DNA of 64,000 nucleotides from positions 186,001 through 250,000 of the forward strand of contig NZ_BMSY01000004.1 of NCBI RefSeq assembly GCF_014649395.1. Direction: 5' to 3'. Both the position numbers and the translations under genes were made by a program. The DNA comes from Streptomyces aureoverticillatus (GTDB lineage Bacteria; Actinomycetota; Actinomycetes; Streptomycetales; Streptomycetaceae). Position 1 is the first letter of the stretch; every line of letters begins with the position of its first letter. The notes below the pieces were generated by a model. The model saw only the letters and a program-made list of their open reading frames with translations, had not been told where the DNA came from and made no database searches. Below are positions 50,956-61,700 of this stretch, one piece after another.

Positions 50956-53297
50956 TCACGCACGCGTCGTACGGCGTCGAACCCTGGTGCCTGCGCGAGA
51001 ACGTCCTGAACCTCGACGTCCTGCCGCAGAGCGAGTCGGTGTTCGCCCTGTCCAACGGCCACGTCGGCTGGCGCGGCAACCTCGACGAGGGCGAACCGCA
51101 CGGCCTGCCCGGCTCGTATCTCAACGGCGTCCACGAGCTCCACCCGCTCCCCTACGCGGAGGCCGGCTACGGCTACCCGGAGTCGGGTCAGACGGTCATC
51201 AACGTGACCAACGGCAAGGTCATCCGCCTCCTCGTGGACGACGAGCCCTTCGACCTGCGCTATGGACGCCTCGTGTCCCACGAGCGGGTGCTCGATCTGC
51301 GCGAGGGAGTGCTGCGGCGCACCTGCGAGTGGACCTCCCCGGCCGGCCGCACCGTGCGGGTGCGCACCACCCGTCTGGTGTCCTTCACCCAGCGGTCGGT
51401 GGCCGCCGTCGCCTACGAGGTCGAGGCCGTCGACAGCGAGGTCCGCGTCGTGGTCCAGTCGGAGCTGGTGGCGAACGAGCAGCTCCCGACGTCGCCGAAG
51501 GACCCCCGCGCCGCCGCCGTCCTCGAATCGCCGCTCGCGTCGGAGGAGCACTTCGCGAGCGGCCGGCGGCTGCGCCTGGTGCACGCCACCCGGCGCAGCG
51601 GGCTGCGGGTCGGCGCGGCCGCCGACCACACCGTCGACGGGCCCGACCGGACCCGGTCGAGCAGCGAATCCGGCGACGACATCGCCCGGCTCACCGTCAC
51701 CTCCGTCCTCGAACCCGGCCAGCGGCTGCGCCTGGAGAAGTTCGTGGCCTACGGCTGGTCGAGCACGCGGTCGCTGCCCGCCGTGAGCGACCAGGTGGAC
51801 GCGGCGCTCGCGGCGGCCACCGACGCCGGCTGGGCGGCCCTCGTGGCCGAGCAGCGGGCCTACCTGGACGCCTTCTGGTCCCACGCGGACGTCGAGGTCG
51901 ACGGGGACGAGGGCATCCAGCAGGCCGTCCGCTTCGCGCTGTTCCACGTCCTGCAGGCCGGGGCGCGGGCGGAGCAGCGGGCGATCCCGGCGAAGGGGCT
52001 GACCGGCTCGGGCTACGACGGGCACGCCTTCTGGGACACCGAGATGTTCGTCCTGCCCCTGCTGACGTACACCTCGCCGGGTGCCGTCGCCGAGGCGCTG
52101 CGCTGGCGCCACTCGACCCTGCCCGCCGCACAGGAGCGGGCCGCGCAACTGGGCCTGCGGGGAGCGGCGTTCCCGTGGCGCACCATCGAGGGCTCGGAGG
52201 GTTCCGCGTACTGGCCGGCCGGCACCGCCGCCTTCCACGTCAACGCCGACATCGCCGACGCCGTCGTACGCTACGTCTCCGCGACCGGCGACGGGCAGTT
52301 CGCCCGCGACACCGGGGGCGAACTGCTGGTGGAGACGGCCCGGCTGTGGAGGTCGCTCGGCCACCACGACGTGCACGGGGCGTTCCACATCGACGGGGTG
52401 ACGGGCCCGGACGAGTACAGCGCTATCGCCGACGACAACACGTACACCAACCTGATGGCCCGCTCCAATCTGCTCGCGGCAGCCGACTTCGTCGAGAGCC
52501 ACCCGGAGCAGGCCGCCGCCCTCGGGGTCGACGAGGAGGAGAGCGCGGCGTGGCGGGACGCCGCGGAGGCGGTGCACATCCCGTACAACGCCGATCTCGG
52601 GGTGCACGAGCAGCACACCGGCTTCACCCGCTACCAACACTGGGACTTCGCGGCCACCCGGCCCGACCAGTACCCGCTGATGCTGCACTTCCCGTATTTC
52701 GACCTCTACCGCAAACAGGTCATCAAGCAGGCCGACCTGGTGCTCGCGATGTACACGTGCCCGGGCTACTTCGACGAGGAGCAGCTGGCCCGCAATTTCG
52801 CCTACTACGAGCCGCTGACGGTCCGCGACTCCTCCCTGTCCGCCTGCGGGCAGGCGATCATCGCGGCCCGTTCCGGTCATCTGGGCCTCGCCTACGACTA
52901 CTTGGTGGAGGCGGCGCTGATGGACCTGGACGACCTGGAGAACAACACGCGCGACGGGCTGCACATCGCCTCTCTCGCCGGTACGTGGACGGCGCTGGTC
53001 GCCGGGTTCGGAGGGATGCGCCAGAACGCGGACACGCTGGAGTTCACGCCCCGCCTTCCGCAGAATCTGAGCCGCGTCGCCTTCAACGTGCAGGTTCGCG
53101 GCCGCTGCCTGCGGGTGGAGGTGCACGCCACGGCCGTCACGTACACCCTTCTGGCCGGAGAGGAGCTGACCATCGGCCACTACGGTGAACCGCTCCTCCT
53201 GGCCGCGGACGAGTCGCGCAGCCGGGAGATCCCGGACGTGAAGCCCCGCCCCACTCCGGACCAGCCGCCGCACCGCAGGCCGAACGCCCACCGCTGA
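50952..53297 (+). CDS. GH65 disaccharide phosphorylase
   Basis: 781-residue glycoside hydrolase family 65 enzyme, near the usual 760-800. An N-terminal beta-sandwich (residues 1-270, [19 protein letters not shown]) precedes the (alpha/alpha)6 barrel with [17 protein letters not shown] and the catalytic acid Glu488 in [14 protein letters not shown]. The C-terminal beta-domain ends HYGEPLLLA. An inverting phosphorylase of trehalose, maltose, kojibiose or nigerose gives beta-glucose-1-phosphate; which sugar cannot be fixed by eye. It is coupled to pgmB upstream. The last 25 residues are Pro/Arg-rich and probably disordered. Confidence 0.93.
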   Translation: MITHASYGVEPWCLRENVLNLDVLPQSESVFALSNGHVGWRGNLDEGEPHGLPGSYLNGVHELHPLPYAEAGYGYPESGQTVINVTNGKVIRLLVDDEPFDLRYGRLVSHERVLDLREGVLRRTCEWTSPAGRTVRVRTTRLVSFTQRSVAAVAYEVEAVDSEVRVVVQSELVANEQLPTSPKDPRAAAVLESPLASEEHFASGRRLRLVHATRRSGLRVGAAADHTVDGPDRTRSSSESGDDIARLTVTSVLEPGQRLRLEKFVAYGWSSTRSLPAVSDQVDAALAAATDAGWAALVAEQRAYLDAFWSHADVEVDGDEGIQQAVRFALFHVLQAGARAEQRAIPAKGLTGSGYDGHAFWDTEMFVLPLLTYTSPGAVAEALRWRHSTLPAAQERAAQLGLRGAAFPWRTIEGSEGSAYWPAGTAAFHVNADIADAVVRYVSATGDGQFARDTGGELLVETARLWRSLGHHDVHGAFHIDGVTGPDEYSAIADDNTYTNLMARSNLLAAADFVESHPEQAAALGVDEEESAAWRDAAEAVHIPYNADLGVHEQHTGFTRYQHWDFAATRPDQYPLMLHFPYFDLYRKQVIKQADLVLAMYTCPGYFDEEQLARNFAYYEPLTVRDSSLSACGQAIIAARSGHLGLAYDYLVEAALMDLDDLENNTRDGLHIASLAGTWTALVAGFGGMRQNADTLEFTPRLPQNLSRVAFNVQVRGRCLRVEVHATAVTYTLLAGEELTIGHYGEPLLLAADESRSREIPDVKPRPTPDQPPHRRPNAHR

Positions 53298-53531
53298 ATC
53301 CGGCCGACGCGGGGGTCGGAGCCTACAGGTCGACCGGTCGGCGTGCCTGGGCGCGCCGACCGGATCCGCGTGGGCGGGCACGCGGGGAGGACGGCCGCCC
53401 GGCGGATTCTCCGGTGGCGGGGTGCGAGCAGGGTGCTTAGAACAGTTAGACGTTCACAGGCCGGGGTGCGACACGCCCGGCCACTCGCCCGCCCCTCATG
53501 GTGGGACGCCCACTGAAGTGGAGAAGCAGAC

Positions 53532-54653
53532 ATGGCCCCTGAGTCTTTCTCTGCCCGACCCGCGAATACCGGCACGGGCGAACTTCTGGATCCGACGTCG
53601 CTCCACTGGGGAACCGCCGAGCTCGGCACCCCGTCGCACGGTCCCGCCGCGCAGGCGGCCGGGGACGGAACGGCACCTTGGACGGAACCCGGAGGCGACG
53701 ACGGCGCCGAGCCCGATGGCGGTGACGCGATAGCGGAGCTGATACACGCCGCCGCCGTTTCCAGGCCCCTGGACGACGTCGTCCACCTGGTCACCCTGCT
53801 GGAGCAGTCCCCCGAGGGCCTGACCATGGCGGCGTCGGTGCTGCGTACGGCCGCGGTGGTCCGCTCCGTGGACGACGTCACCCGGCTGGTGGAGGAGCTG
53901 GGCCCGCCCGACCACCCCGTGGACCACATGGACGACGCCATCCGGCGTGCAGCGGAGGAGCGCCCCATCTCCGAGGTCAGCCGCCTCGTGCTCCTGCTGC
54001 ACCGCCCGCCGTACGACCCGCACACGAGCGCCCAGGCGGTGCAGGCCGCCGCCACGGCGAGGTCCGTCGAGGATCTGGTGCAACTCATCAGCCGCCTCGG
54101 GGAGGACCAGGCGGCCGAGGCGGCGGCGACGAACAGGCCGGAGGAGGCGACGACGCCTCTCGCGGAGAGCACCGACGCCACGCCGCCCCCTCCGCCCAGC
54201 GCGCCGTCCACCCTGCTGTTCCCCCCGGACGAGAGCAGGTCGAGCCGTGCCGTGCCCCTGGTGTGGATGCGCCGGCTGGCGGGCGTGGTGCTCGTGCTCT
54301 GCGGTGCGGCCCACTTCCCCACGGGTGGATCGGACGCGCCATCGCTCGGTCTCGCCGCCGCGTTCGGCGTAGCCGCCGTCTGCGCGGCCGTCGGCATCGC
54401 GCTGTGCCTCACCGAGTCCCCCGCCGCGGCCGTGCTGAGCACCTTCGTGACCGGGGCGCTGACCATCGGCCATCTCGTCGAGGACAGGGTCGACTCGAAG
54501 TCGCTCCTCTACGTGCTGCGCCCCGAGGGCGTGGCGCCTCCCCTGCCTGCGCTGTCGGCCGCCCTCGCCGCCCTGGCCTCACTGCTGGTCGTAGCCGCGA
54601 CTGTCGCCCGCCTCAGGGCGGCGGCCAACCGCCACAGCGGCGCGCGCCGATAG
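53532..54653 (+). CDS. Membrane protein with helical repeats
   Basis: 373 residues. Residues 60-200 consist of about four repeats of about 38 residues with the pattern RPLDDVVHLVTLLEQSPEG / RSVDDVTRLVEELGPPDHP / RPISEVSRLVLLLHRPPYD / RSVEDLVQLISRLG, a soluble helical solenoid. A Pro/Thr-rich linker (200-235) follows, then four membrane helices (from VWMRRLAGVVLVLCGAAHF) and an Arg-rich tail. GGAG lies 10 bases before ATG. It is a conserved streptomycete protein of unknown role, probably a membrane-tethered sensor or scaffold. Confidence 0.75.
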   Translation: MAPESFSARPANTGTGELLDPTSLHWGTAELGTPSHGPAAQAAGDGTAPWTEPGGDDGAEPDGGDAIAELIHAAAVSRPLDDVVHLVTLLEQSPEGLTMAASVLRTAAVVRSVDDVTRLVEELGPPDHPVDHMDDAIRRAAEERPISEVSRLVLLLHRPPYDPHTSAQAVQAAATARSVEDLVQLISRLGEDQAAEAAATNRPEEATTPLAESTDATPPPPPSAPSTLLFPPDESRSSRAVPLVWMRRLAGVVLVLCGAAHFPTGGSDAPSLGLAAAFGVAAVCAAVGIALCLTESPAAAVLSTFVTGALTIGHLVEDRVDSKSLLYVLRPEGVAPPLPALSAALAALASLLVVAATVARLRAAANRHSGARR

Positions 54654-54760
54654 CAGCTTGCCCGGGGCCTGGACGTCTTCGGCGTGGCCGGACCGTCAGC
54701 GGCACCGGCAACCGCGGAAATCCGTACGCACCGGCAGCGGCCCCTTGCCATACTCCGTTC

Positions 54761-55816
54761 ATGGCGATCGGGGTGGAACGGGCCGTCAGTCAGTTCTCGG
54801 GAGTGGCGGGAGAAGCCGCCACGGTGCTCGAGTTGGGGCGCGAACTGTCGCGGGAGCTGCACCCATTGGTCCCGCACGACGGCTTCATGCTGTCGGGCCT
54901 CGACCCCCTCACCTGCGTGAGCTGCTTCCTCAGCGGTGAACACTCCTACAGCTACGCGTCGTTGCGCGATGTCCTGCTCGGCGAGTTCCGCAACGGCGAC
55001 CGCCACACCTTCGCGGAACTGTGGCGCGGGGCCTCCCAGGTCGGCGTGCTCGGCTCGGGCGTACGGGAGGAGCGCAACAGCCTGCGCCTGCACGAGGTCA
55101 TGGTGCCGCAGGGTTTCGGCAGCGAGATACGGCTCGCGCTCGTCAGCGGCGGCCGGCTGTGGGGGACGATGGCGCTGGTCCGCCAGCGGGGACGGCCGTG
55201 CTTCACGGCTGCGGAAGCCGTCCGCGCCCAATGCCTGGTCACGCCGCTCGCGCAGGCGTTGAAGCGATTCGTCGCCCGCAGGACGCCCCGCCCACTGCGC
55301 TCCGCCCGTCCGCCCGCGGTAGTGGTCGTCGACGGCTCGGACCGGATCCGGGCCGCGACCCCGGACGGCCGCGCATGGCTCCGCGCCTGCCTGCCCGGCT
55401 TCACGGGCCCGGACGACCTGTTGCCGATCACGTACTGGCACATCACCTTCATGGCCCGACGCTGCGCGGGCCCGGTGGTGAACCGGATCCCGACCCCCGA
55501 CGGCTGGATCGAAACGCACGCCCAACCGCTGGCCGACATGGCTCCGGGTTCAGGTACGGGTGCGGATACGAGTGACGTGGTCATCACCATCCAACCCGCC
55601 ACCTCCCGTGCTCTGCTGCCCGCGGTCGCCGCCTGGTACAGCATCACCGCCCGCGAATTCGCCGTACTGCGCCAGGCCCTGGAAGGCCTGCCCGCACGAC
55701 AGATCGCCCGCCGCCTGGATGTGTCCCCCCACACGGTCAACGACCACTTCAAGGCGCTCTACCGCAAGGTCGGTGTTTCCGCCCGCGAGGAACTGCTGGC
55801 CACGCTTTCGCACTGA
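54761..55816 (+). CDS. LuxR-type regulator with GAF-like sensor region
   Basis: 351 residues. The C-terminal LuxR helix-turn-helix is complete (SITAREFAVLRQALEGLPAR and QIARRLDVSPHTVNDHFKAL, then YRKVGVSAREELL). The N-terminal 170 residues have the alternating pattern of a GAF domain (GFGSEIRLALVSGGRLWGTM, ALVRQRGRPCF), likely sensing a small molecule. A shorter PAS-like segment follows (VVVVDGSDRIRAATPDGRAW). No receiver domain or kinase is adjacent. ATG 54761 begins the conserved sequence. Targets unknown. Confidence 0.88.
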   Translation: MAIGVERAVSQFSGVAGEAATVLELGRELSRELHPLVPHDGFMLSGLDPLTCVSCFLSGEHSYSYASLRDVLLGEFRNGDRHTFAELWRGASQVGVLGSGVREERNSLRLHEVMVPQGFGSEIRLALVSGGRLWGTMALVRQRGRPCFTAAEAVRAQCLVTPLAQALKRFVARRTPRPLRSARPPAVVVVDGSDRIRAATPDGRAWLRACLPGFTGPDDLLPITYWHITFMARRCAGPVVNRIPTPDGWIETHAQPLADMAPGSGTGADTSDVVITIQPATSRALLPAVAAWYSITAREFAVLRQALEGLPARQIARRLDVSPHTVNDHFKALYRKVGVSAREELLATLSH

Positions 55817-55882
55817 ACCGCAGGGTCGCACTGCACGCGATCCGCGCGGTCCTTCCGGTAAGCAACGAGCCAAGGAGCTCTG

Positions 55883-55960
55883 ATGAAACCTGCCACACGA
55901 AGCGCCACCGGGCCCGCACCGGTCAATCGGGACCCGATCGGACAAGGCCGAGTGCTACGA
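55883..55960 (+). pseudogene. Start of a lost gene before an IS remnant
   Basis: A near-ideal AAGGAG precedes ATG 55883 (MKPATRSATGPAPVNRDPIG), but after about 25 residues the frame becomes low-quality and enters the IS remnant in another frame. It is most simply the 5' stub of a gene cut by insertion or deletion. Confidence 0.3.
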
Positions 55961-56013
55961 CCACCGATTGGAGCCCCGTGCTCAGCCTTCCTCAATGACG
56001 GTGCGGCAAGACG

Positions 56014-56160
56014 GACTTGCCCCTGGTCAGCGTCGACTCCACGACCACCCGCGCCCACCAGGATGCCGCCGGGATGCTCGTCGACGAGGATGTGATGGAG
56101 GCTCTCGAGGAAGCGGCCGCCGAGCACGAACAGACCCAGGTCGGCCGCCAACCGCAGGAA
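56014..56160 (+). mobile_element. IS5-family transposase remnant
   Basis: The frame reads LPLVSVDSTTTRAHQDAAGM then LVDEDVMEALEEAAAEHE. VSVDSTxxRAHxxAAG is the first catalytic-Asp region of streptomycete IS5-type transposases. The frame then degrades into the neighbouring gene's 3' side. No inverted repeats were found. The rest of the 55817-56196 gap holds only the gene stub at 55883. Confidence 0.6.
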
Positions 56161-56196
56161 GATGGGCAGCCGAGGTGGCAGGTCCATCACGCAGGC

Positions 56197-56706
56197 CTAG
56201 TACAGGGCTTCGCCCATCGGTGACCCTTCGCCCGTGACGTAGGCACGGATCGCTGCCAGGTACTCGTCGCGGCCGACACGACCGTCCTTGTCGGCGTCCA
56301 GCGCGGCAAAGGCTGCATCGGACTTGTCGACCTGATTGCCCAGTGCTTCGCGCAGCATCGTGAACTCTGACCGGTTCAGGTGGTTGTCCTGGTCTGCGTC
56401 GGCGAGGTCGAACAGTGCGCTGAGCGCGTACTTGCAGATGGTGTCGAACTTCTCAGCGTCCACCCAGGCCGCGTACTCGTCGAACGTCATGATGCCGTCG
56501 CCGTTGGCGTCCATGGCCGCCCAGGCCCGCTCCCCCTTGGAGTAGGCGGCAAGGACGAGCGGGTCGTCGTCGGCGCGTCCGGATGCCTTCACCGCCCGAT
56601 CGATCCGCACGAAGTAGTCGTGCCGGGAGGCGACTCCGTCTCCGTCCATGTCCAGCATGGCGAAGACGCGCGCCTTCGGGGCTTCTGCGATCTGCCGGTC
56701 AGGCAT
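56197..56706 (-). CDS. Four-EF-hand calcium-binding protein (calerythrin-like)
   Basis: 169 residues with four EF-hand loops: DMDGDGVASRHDY, DANGDGIMTFDEY, DADQDNHLNRSEF and DADKDGRVGRDEY. The third lacks the invariant Gly at position 6 (Asn instead); the rest look able to bind calcium. Length and spacing match calerythrin/CalD-type sensors of actinomycetes, cytosolic calcium buffers. There is no signal peptide. It is 42 bp downstream of the secreted protein on the same strand, so the two may be co-transcribed. Confidence 0.92.
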   Translation of the reverse strand: MPDRQIAEAPKARVFAMLDMDGDGVASRHDYFVRIDRAVKASGRADDDPLVLAAYSKGERAWAAMDANGDGIMTFDEYAAWVDAEKFDTICKYALSALFDLADADQDNHLNRSEFTMLREALGNQVDKSDAAFAALDADKDGRVGRDEYLAAIRAYVTGEGSPMGEALY

Positions 56707-56748
56707 GGGGGCACTCTTCCTGTGCGTGGTGAGTTTCTGGTCTCGAAC

Positions 56749-57264
56749 TCAAGCGACTGGCGCGGCCGGCGTGATGGTCATGGCGGCTGGGCCCTCGACC
56801 TTGGCGGGCAGGCCACAATGGGGCATCGGGATCGTGCTGGTGACGCTGTCACCGGCGTACTTGCCCTTCACGACGGTGCCGGTCACACGGACGTCGACCG
56901 CGCCCGGCTCGATGGCCACCTCCATGGGGATCTCGATCTCGCTGGTCGTCCCGTCAGGCCAGGTCAGTGTCTCGCGGGTGGTGGCGCTCAGCTTGGTGCA
57001 GCTGCTGTTGGCCGTTCCTTCGACCACCGACTCGACCGCAGTCGGAGCAAGGAGGTCGCCCCCCGAGCAGACATAACTCCGTGTTCCCTTGTAAGTCTGC
57101 GGTGTCGGCTGTTCCTTGAGCCCGTCGGACTCGATCTTGGAGGTACCGGTGCATTGCACCGGCAGCACAGGGGCCGACGTCGCGACGGCAGCCGGTCCGG
57201 ACGACAGCAGGGCAGCGGCAGCGCAGCCGACCGTCATGACACGAACGAGGAGGGGAAGGCGCAC
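56749..57264 (-). CDS. Small secreted protein
   Basis: 171 residues from GTG 57264: a signal peptide (VRLPLLVRVMTVGCAAAALL, cleavage near AVATSAP) followed by an all-beta domain with cysteines at VQCTGTS, SYVCSGG, SSCTKL and PHCGLP (two likely disulfides). TWPDGTTSEIEIPMEVAIEP and TVVKGKYAGDSVTSTIP are regular strands. No family was recognised. Start alternatives are an ATG at 57321 or 57237. The EF-hand gene follows on the same strand. Confidence 0.7.
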   Translation of the reverse strand: MRLPLLVRVMTVGCAAAALLSSGPAAVATSAPVLPVQCTGTSKIESDGLKEQPTPQTYKGTRSYVCSGGDLLAPTAVESVVEGTANSSCTKLSATTRETLTWPDGTTSEIEIPMEVAIEPGAVDVRVTGTVVKGKYAGDSVTSTIPMPHCGLPAKVEGPAAMTITPAAPVA

Positions 57265-57739
57265 TGGGAGAGTTCTTTCTACTCGAAAGGAACGAAGCGG
57301 CACGTCTGTCGAGCATGGCACCGGCGAGGTCGAAACCGGGTCTCCTCGGTTGGAGAATCACTCGGACGGTGAGCGGGGCGCGACAGAAGCCGGGACGGCC
57401 AAGGACCGCACCGCGCTCTGAAGCACCACGAGGCGTCGTCCTGCCTTGAACCGCCAGATCACGCCCTCGAACTGCTGCCGCAGCCGAAGAGAGCCGGACA
57501 CCCGCCGTGGCGAGCGACGCCAGACAGAACGGCCAGAACCCGTGACCCGCCTTCTGGCATGAGGCAGGCCACGGGTCCGCTGTGCACTTACCCAGTGCCA
57601 CACAGCAAGAAATGCGACAATTCCGGGACAGTTTCCCGGAATTGTGCGCGGTAAGATCCCGGAGACATTCCGAGTCCCGTATCAGTAACCCATCGCGAGG
57701 AGGAGCCGGCTCCGCGAGGTGACGGGCTCGACACCGCTG
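57265..57739. other. 475-bp gap with a palindrome
   Basis: No gene was recognised. The stretch contains the perfect palindrome at 57617-57645 and is otherwise featureless. Confidence 0.4.
57617..57645. repeat. 12-bp perfect inverted repeat in AT-richer gap
   Basis: ACAATTCCGGGA-cagtt-TCCCGGAATTGT. Position between convergent-oriented regions allows a terminator, but the AT-containing outer arms also suit an operator. Confidence 0.6.
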
Positions 57740-58252
57740 TCAGGTCTCCTCCGTCGTCGAGATCACCACCATCTTCGTCACCGACCCGTCGTCGCCCACC
57801 ACGTCCCGTACGTGGCGGAAGCCCATGCGTTCGGCCATCGCCAGGCTGGCGGTGTTCTCGGCGCCGACCATGCCGTAGGCCTCCTTGAGGCCCAGGTTGT
57901 CGGCGGCGTGGCGTACGAGGGTGCGGACCACTTCGGTGCCCAGGCCCTTGCCCCAGTGTTCGGGAGCCAGGGCCGTGATGAGTTCGTGGCCGTCGACGTT
58001 GCCCGTCTTCTTGACCTCCGCGTGGCCGACGTACCTCCCCTCGAGCCACAGGCCCCATACGTCGAACAGCCCCTGCGGGTAGATGTCGGTGAGGATCGCG
58101 CGGAACGCCTTGCGCAGGTCCTCCTCGGGCACCTCGTCCTGGCCCATCCAACGGCGCACCTCCTCGTTGCGCAGGAGGGTGACGAAGGCGTCCTCGTCCT
58201 CTGATCGGTACGGCGTGAACTCCAGCCGTTCGCTGTGCAGTGTCGGCGTCAT
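57740..58252 (-). CDS. GNAT N-acetyltransferase (RimJ-like)
   Basis: 170-residue GNAT of the RimJ/RimL type. It begins LHSERLEFTPYRSEDEDAFV, carries the acetyl-CoA loop EHWGKGLGTEVVRTLVRHA and ends LAMAERMGFRHVRDVVGDDG. Members acetylate protein N-termini, small amines or antibiotics. It lies 131 bp after the MbtH gene on the same strand, so it may belong to the NRPS operon as a tailoring or self-resistance acetyltransferase; this is inference from position only. Confidence 0.88.
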   Translation of the reverse strand: MTPTLHSERLEFTPYRSEDEDAFVTLLRNEEVRRWMGQDEVPEEDLRKAFRAILTDIYPQGLFDVWGLWLEGRYVGHAEVKKTGNVDGHELITALAPEHWGKGLGTEVVRTLVRHAADNLGLKEAYGMVGAENTASLAMAERMGFRHVRDVVGDDGSVTKMVVISTTEET

Positions 58253-58383
58253 CGGCGAACTCCTCGAGCAGAGCAGGGAAACGGAGTGTCAGCGGCCGCG
58301 CTGCGGGGCGGGGGGAAGTGCGGCACGAGAGTTGTGCTGGCGTGCGGGTGAGGGGGGCTGGGCGGGGTGGGGCACGGCCGGGG

Positions 58384-58587
58384 CTAGGCCCCCGCGTTCT
58401 CCATGCGCTCGCGCAGGCTGCGCGGGCGCATGTCGGTCCAGGCCTCGTCCACGTAGGCGGAGCACTCGGCTTCAGTGCCCTCCTTGCCCACGGGCTGCCA
58501 GCCGGCGGGCACGTCGACGTCGAGCGGCCAGAGCGAGTACTGGTCCTCGTCGTTGCGCAGCACCTGATAGCGGGTGTTCTCGTCCAT
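58384..58587 (-). CDS. MbtH-like NRPS accessory protein
   Basis: 67 residues, the usual MbtH length. It shows the hallmark residues NDEDQYSLWPLDVDVPAGW and YVDEAWTDMRPRSLRERM (three Trp positions). MbtH proteins bind adenylation domains and are needed for their folding or activity. It is placed directly downstream of the NRPS gene on the same strand. Confidence 0.95.
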   Translation of the reverse strand: MDENTRYQVLRNDEDQYSLWPLDVDVPAGWQPVGKEGTEAECSAYVDEAWTDMRPRSLRERMENAGA

Positions 58588-58732
58588 GTCAGGGTCTCTC
58601 CGTGGTCGGTGGTGGGGCGGTCGTCGCAGTCTCGACGGCTGGCCGGGGCGTCCGCGGCGGTGCCCGGTGAGGGGCGGGTTCGGAGGTGGGGGCCGGCGGG
58701 CGGTGGTCCGCGGATCCCGGGGCGGGGCGGCC

Positions 58733-61700
58733 TCATCGGCGGCCCCGGGCGGGGCCGGCCGCGCTGTCCCGGGCATGCCCGGCCAGGTGGCGCAGGGCCG
58801 TGGCGAACTCGTCGGCCACGCGGCGTACGGTCTCGGTGTCGTGCAGGCCGGGGCGGTGGTGCCAGGTGAAGGCGAGGCGGCCGTCCTGCACCGCGCCCAC
58901 CACCTCCAGGGGGTGCGAGCCGCTGTCCCGGGGGTCGTGGTCCTGTCCGAACGAGCCGTGCTCGGTGCGCACCAGGGCGCCCTCGGGCGCGGTCGGGCGG
59001 GCGTCCCACTGGCCGAGGTAGTTGAACACCACCTGGCCGTGCGCCGCCGCGCCCAGTTGCTCGCGCACCTCGGGCGGGCCGAAGGTGCGCAGCGCGCCGA
59101 AGCCGAGTCCGTTGCCGGGGACGGTGCGCAGCTGGCGGCGTACGGACTTCACCAGGGCCCGCCAGTCGCGGGACGGGCCGAGGTCGTCCGGATCGGGCAC
59201 CTGGAGGGCGACCGGGTGGACGGTGGTGAACCAGCCCACGGTGCGGGAGAGGTCGACGTCGTCGAGCACGTCCTCGCGCCCGTGTCCTTCCAGGTCGAGG
59301 CGGACCCGGTCACCGCCGGTCCAGCGGGCGAGGGCCAGGGCGAGCGCGGCCAGCAGGACGTCGTTGACACGGGTGCGGTACGCGGTCGGCGCGGACCGCA
59401 GCAGGGCCGTGGTGTCCTCCTCGCCGAGCTCCACGGTGAGGGTGCGGGTCTCCCCCGCGTCCGGTCCCGGCCCGTCGGCGGGCGGCAGCGGCTCGGCTGT
59501 CACCGCCTCCTGCCAGTACGGCAGTTCGTGGTCGAGGCCGCCCTCGGCGACGTGGGCGGCGAGCCGCCGGGACCAGTCCCGGAAGGAGGTGCTGCGCTCC
59601 CCCAGGGCGATGGGCTCCCCCTGGACGGCCTGGTGGTAGGCGGCCTCCAGGTCGTCGCGGAGGATCCGCCAGGACACGGCGTCCACGACCAGGTGGTGGG
59701 CCACCAGGAGGAGGTACACCGGGCGGCCCGGGTCACCGGTGAACAGGGCCGCCCGCAGCAGCGGGCCGCGGCCGAGGTCGAAGCCGGTGTGCAGGTCGTC
59801 GGCGGCCTTTTCCATGGCCGCGTCGGCTTCCTCGGCCGACAGACCCGCCAGGTCGTACCGGACCGGCATGCCCTCGGCGGCGTCGCCGTCGGACGGCGGC
59901 GGGTTGAACTGGTGCCAGCCGTCGGCGTCGTGGGTGAAGCGCATGCGCAGGGCGTCGTGGTGTTCCAGCAGGGCGGCCAGGGCCGCGCGCAGCGCCGTCG
60001 GGTCGGGCGCGGCGTGCAGTTCCAGCAGCGCCGACTGGTTGAAGTGGTGGTGGCTGGCGCGCGGCGTGGTCAGGAACCACTCCTGGATGGGGGTGAGCGG
60101 TACGTCGCCCGTCGCCGGGCCGTCCTCGGAGCGCTGGGGTGCGGTGCGCACGACGGTGGCGAGTTCGGCCACGGTCTGGTGGGTGAACAGGTCGCGGGTG
60201 GCCAGGTGCAGGCCCTCGCGGCGCAGCCGCGACACCACCTGCATGCTCAGGATCGAGTCGCCTCCGAGGTGGAAGAAGTTGTCGTGCGCGCCGACGTCCT
60301 CGACGCCCAGGACGTCGCCCCAGATGCGGGCGATGTCGCGTTCGGTGTCCGTGCGCGGCGCGGTGTGCGCTCCGGTGCCGCTGTGGGCGGGGCCGGGTTC
60401 GGGCAGGGCACGGCGGTCCGTCTTGCCGTTCGGGGTGAGCGGCAGCCGGTCCAGCGGGACGAACACGGACGGGACCATGTGCGGCGGGAGCAGCCCGGCC
60501 AAGTGGTCGCGCAGTGCGCCGACCGGCACGTTCTCGGGATCTCCGGTGGCGGGGACGACGTACGCCACGAGGCGGGAGCGGTCGTCGGCGGCCACCCGGC
60601 CGGCCGTGGCCTCCGCGCCGTCCTCGGTCTGCTCCCCCGGCTCGCCCAGGTCGTTCGCACGCGGGGCCGTGCGGACGACGACCGCCGCGTCCCGCACCTG
60701 CGGGGCACCGCGCAGCGCGCTCTCGATCTCGCCGGGCTCGATGCGGAAGCCGCGCAGCTTGACCTGGTCGTCGGCCCGTCCGGTGAAGCGCAGTTGGCCG
60801 TCGGCCCCCCACAGGACCAGGTCGCCGGTGCGGTACATCCGCTCCCCCGGCCCGCCGAACGGGTCGGCGAGGAACCGCTGGGCGGTCAGCCCGGGCCGGT
60901 TCAGATAGCCGCGGGCGAGGCCGGGGCCCGCCACGTACAGCTCCCCGGTCACTCCCGGCGGGACGGGGCGCAGGCCCGCGTCCAGGACGTAGAGGCGGGT
61001 GGCGCCGGCCGGGCGGCCGATCGGCGGGGCGGCCGCGCCAGGGCTCAGCGGGCCCGTCCAGGTGGCGACCACCGTGGCTTCCGTCGGGCCGTACGAGTTG
61101 ATCATCCGGCGGCCGGGGGCCCACCGCTCCACGAGGTCGGGCGGGCAGGCCTCGGCTCCGACGATCAGGGTGCGCAGGTCCGGCAGGGCTCCGGCCGTCC
61201 CGGTCGGCACGGTGGCCAGCGCCGCGGGCGGGATGAGGGTGTGGCTGACGCGCCGCTCGGCGAGGGCGTCGGCGAGGCGCTCGCCGACCAGCGGCCCCTC
61301 CTCGCCCGTCACCAGCGTCGCCCCGCTGAGCAGCGAGGAGCACAGTTCCAGGACGGAGGCGTCGAAGCTGGGCGAGGCGAACTGCAGGACCCGGTCGCCG
61401 GGGCCGACGGCGTACTGTTCGGCGGCGGCCGCGGCGAAGCCCGCGAGGCCGTGGTGCGGCACCACGACGCCCTTCGGTGTGCCGGTGGACCCGGAGGTGT
61501 AGATGACGTACGCCGGGTGGGCGGGCGTCAGGGCGGCCGTGCGGTCGGCGTCCGTGGGGGCGCTGTCCGGGCCGTCCTGCACCCACACGTCCGCCGCGTC
61601 GTCCAGGACCAGCGTCGCGCCCGCGTCGCGCACCATGAACTCCCGCCTTGGCGCGGGGTAGTTCGGGTCGACGGGCAGGAAGGCGCCGCCCGCCTTGGCG

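Noticed and set aside
50853-53381. 842-codon minus-strand frame opposite the GH65 gene
   Set aside because: Shadow of a strongly biased gene; no family motif and no start site.
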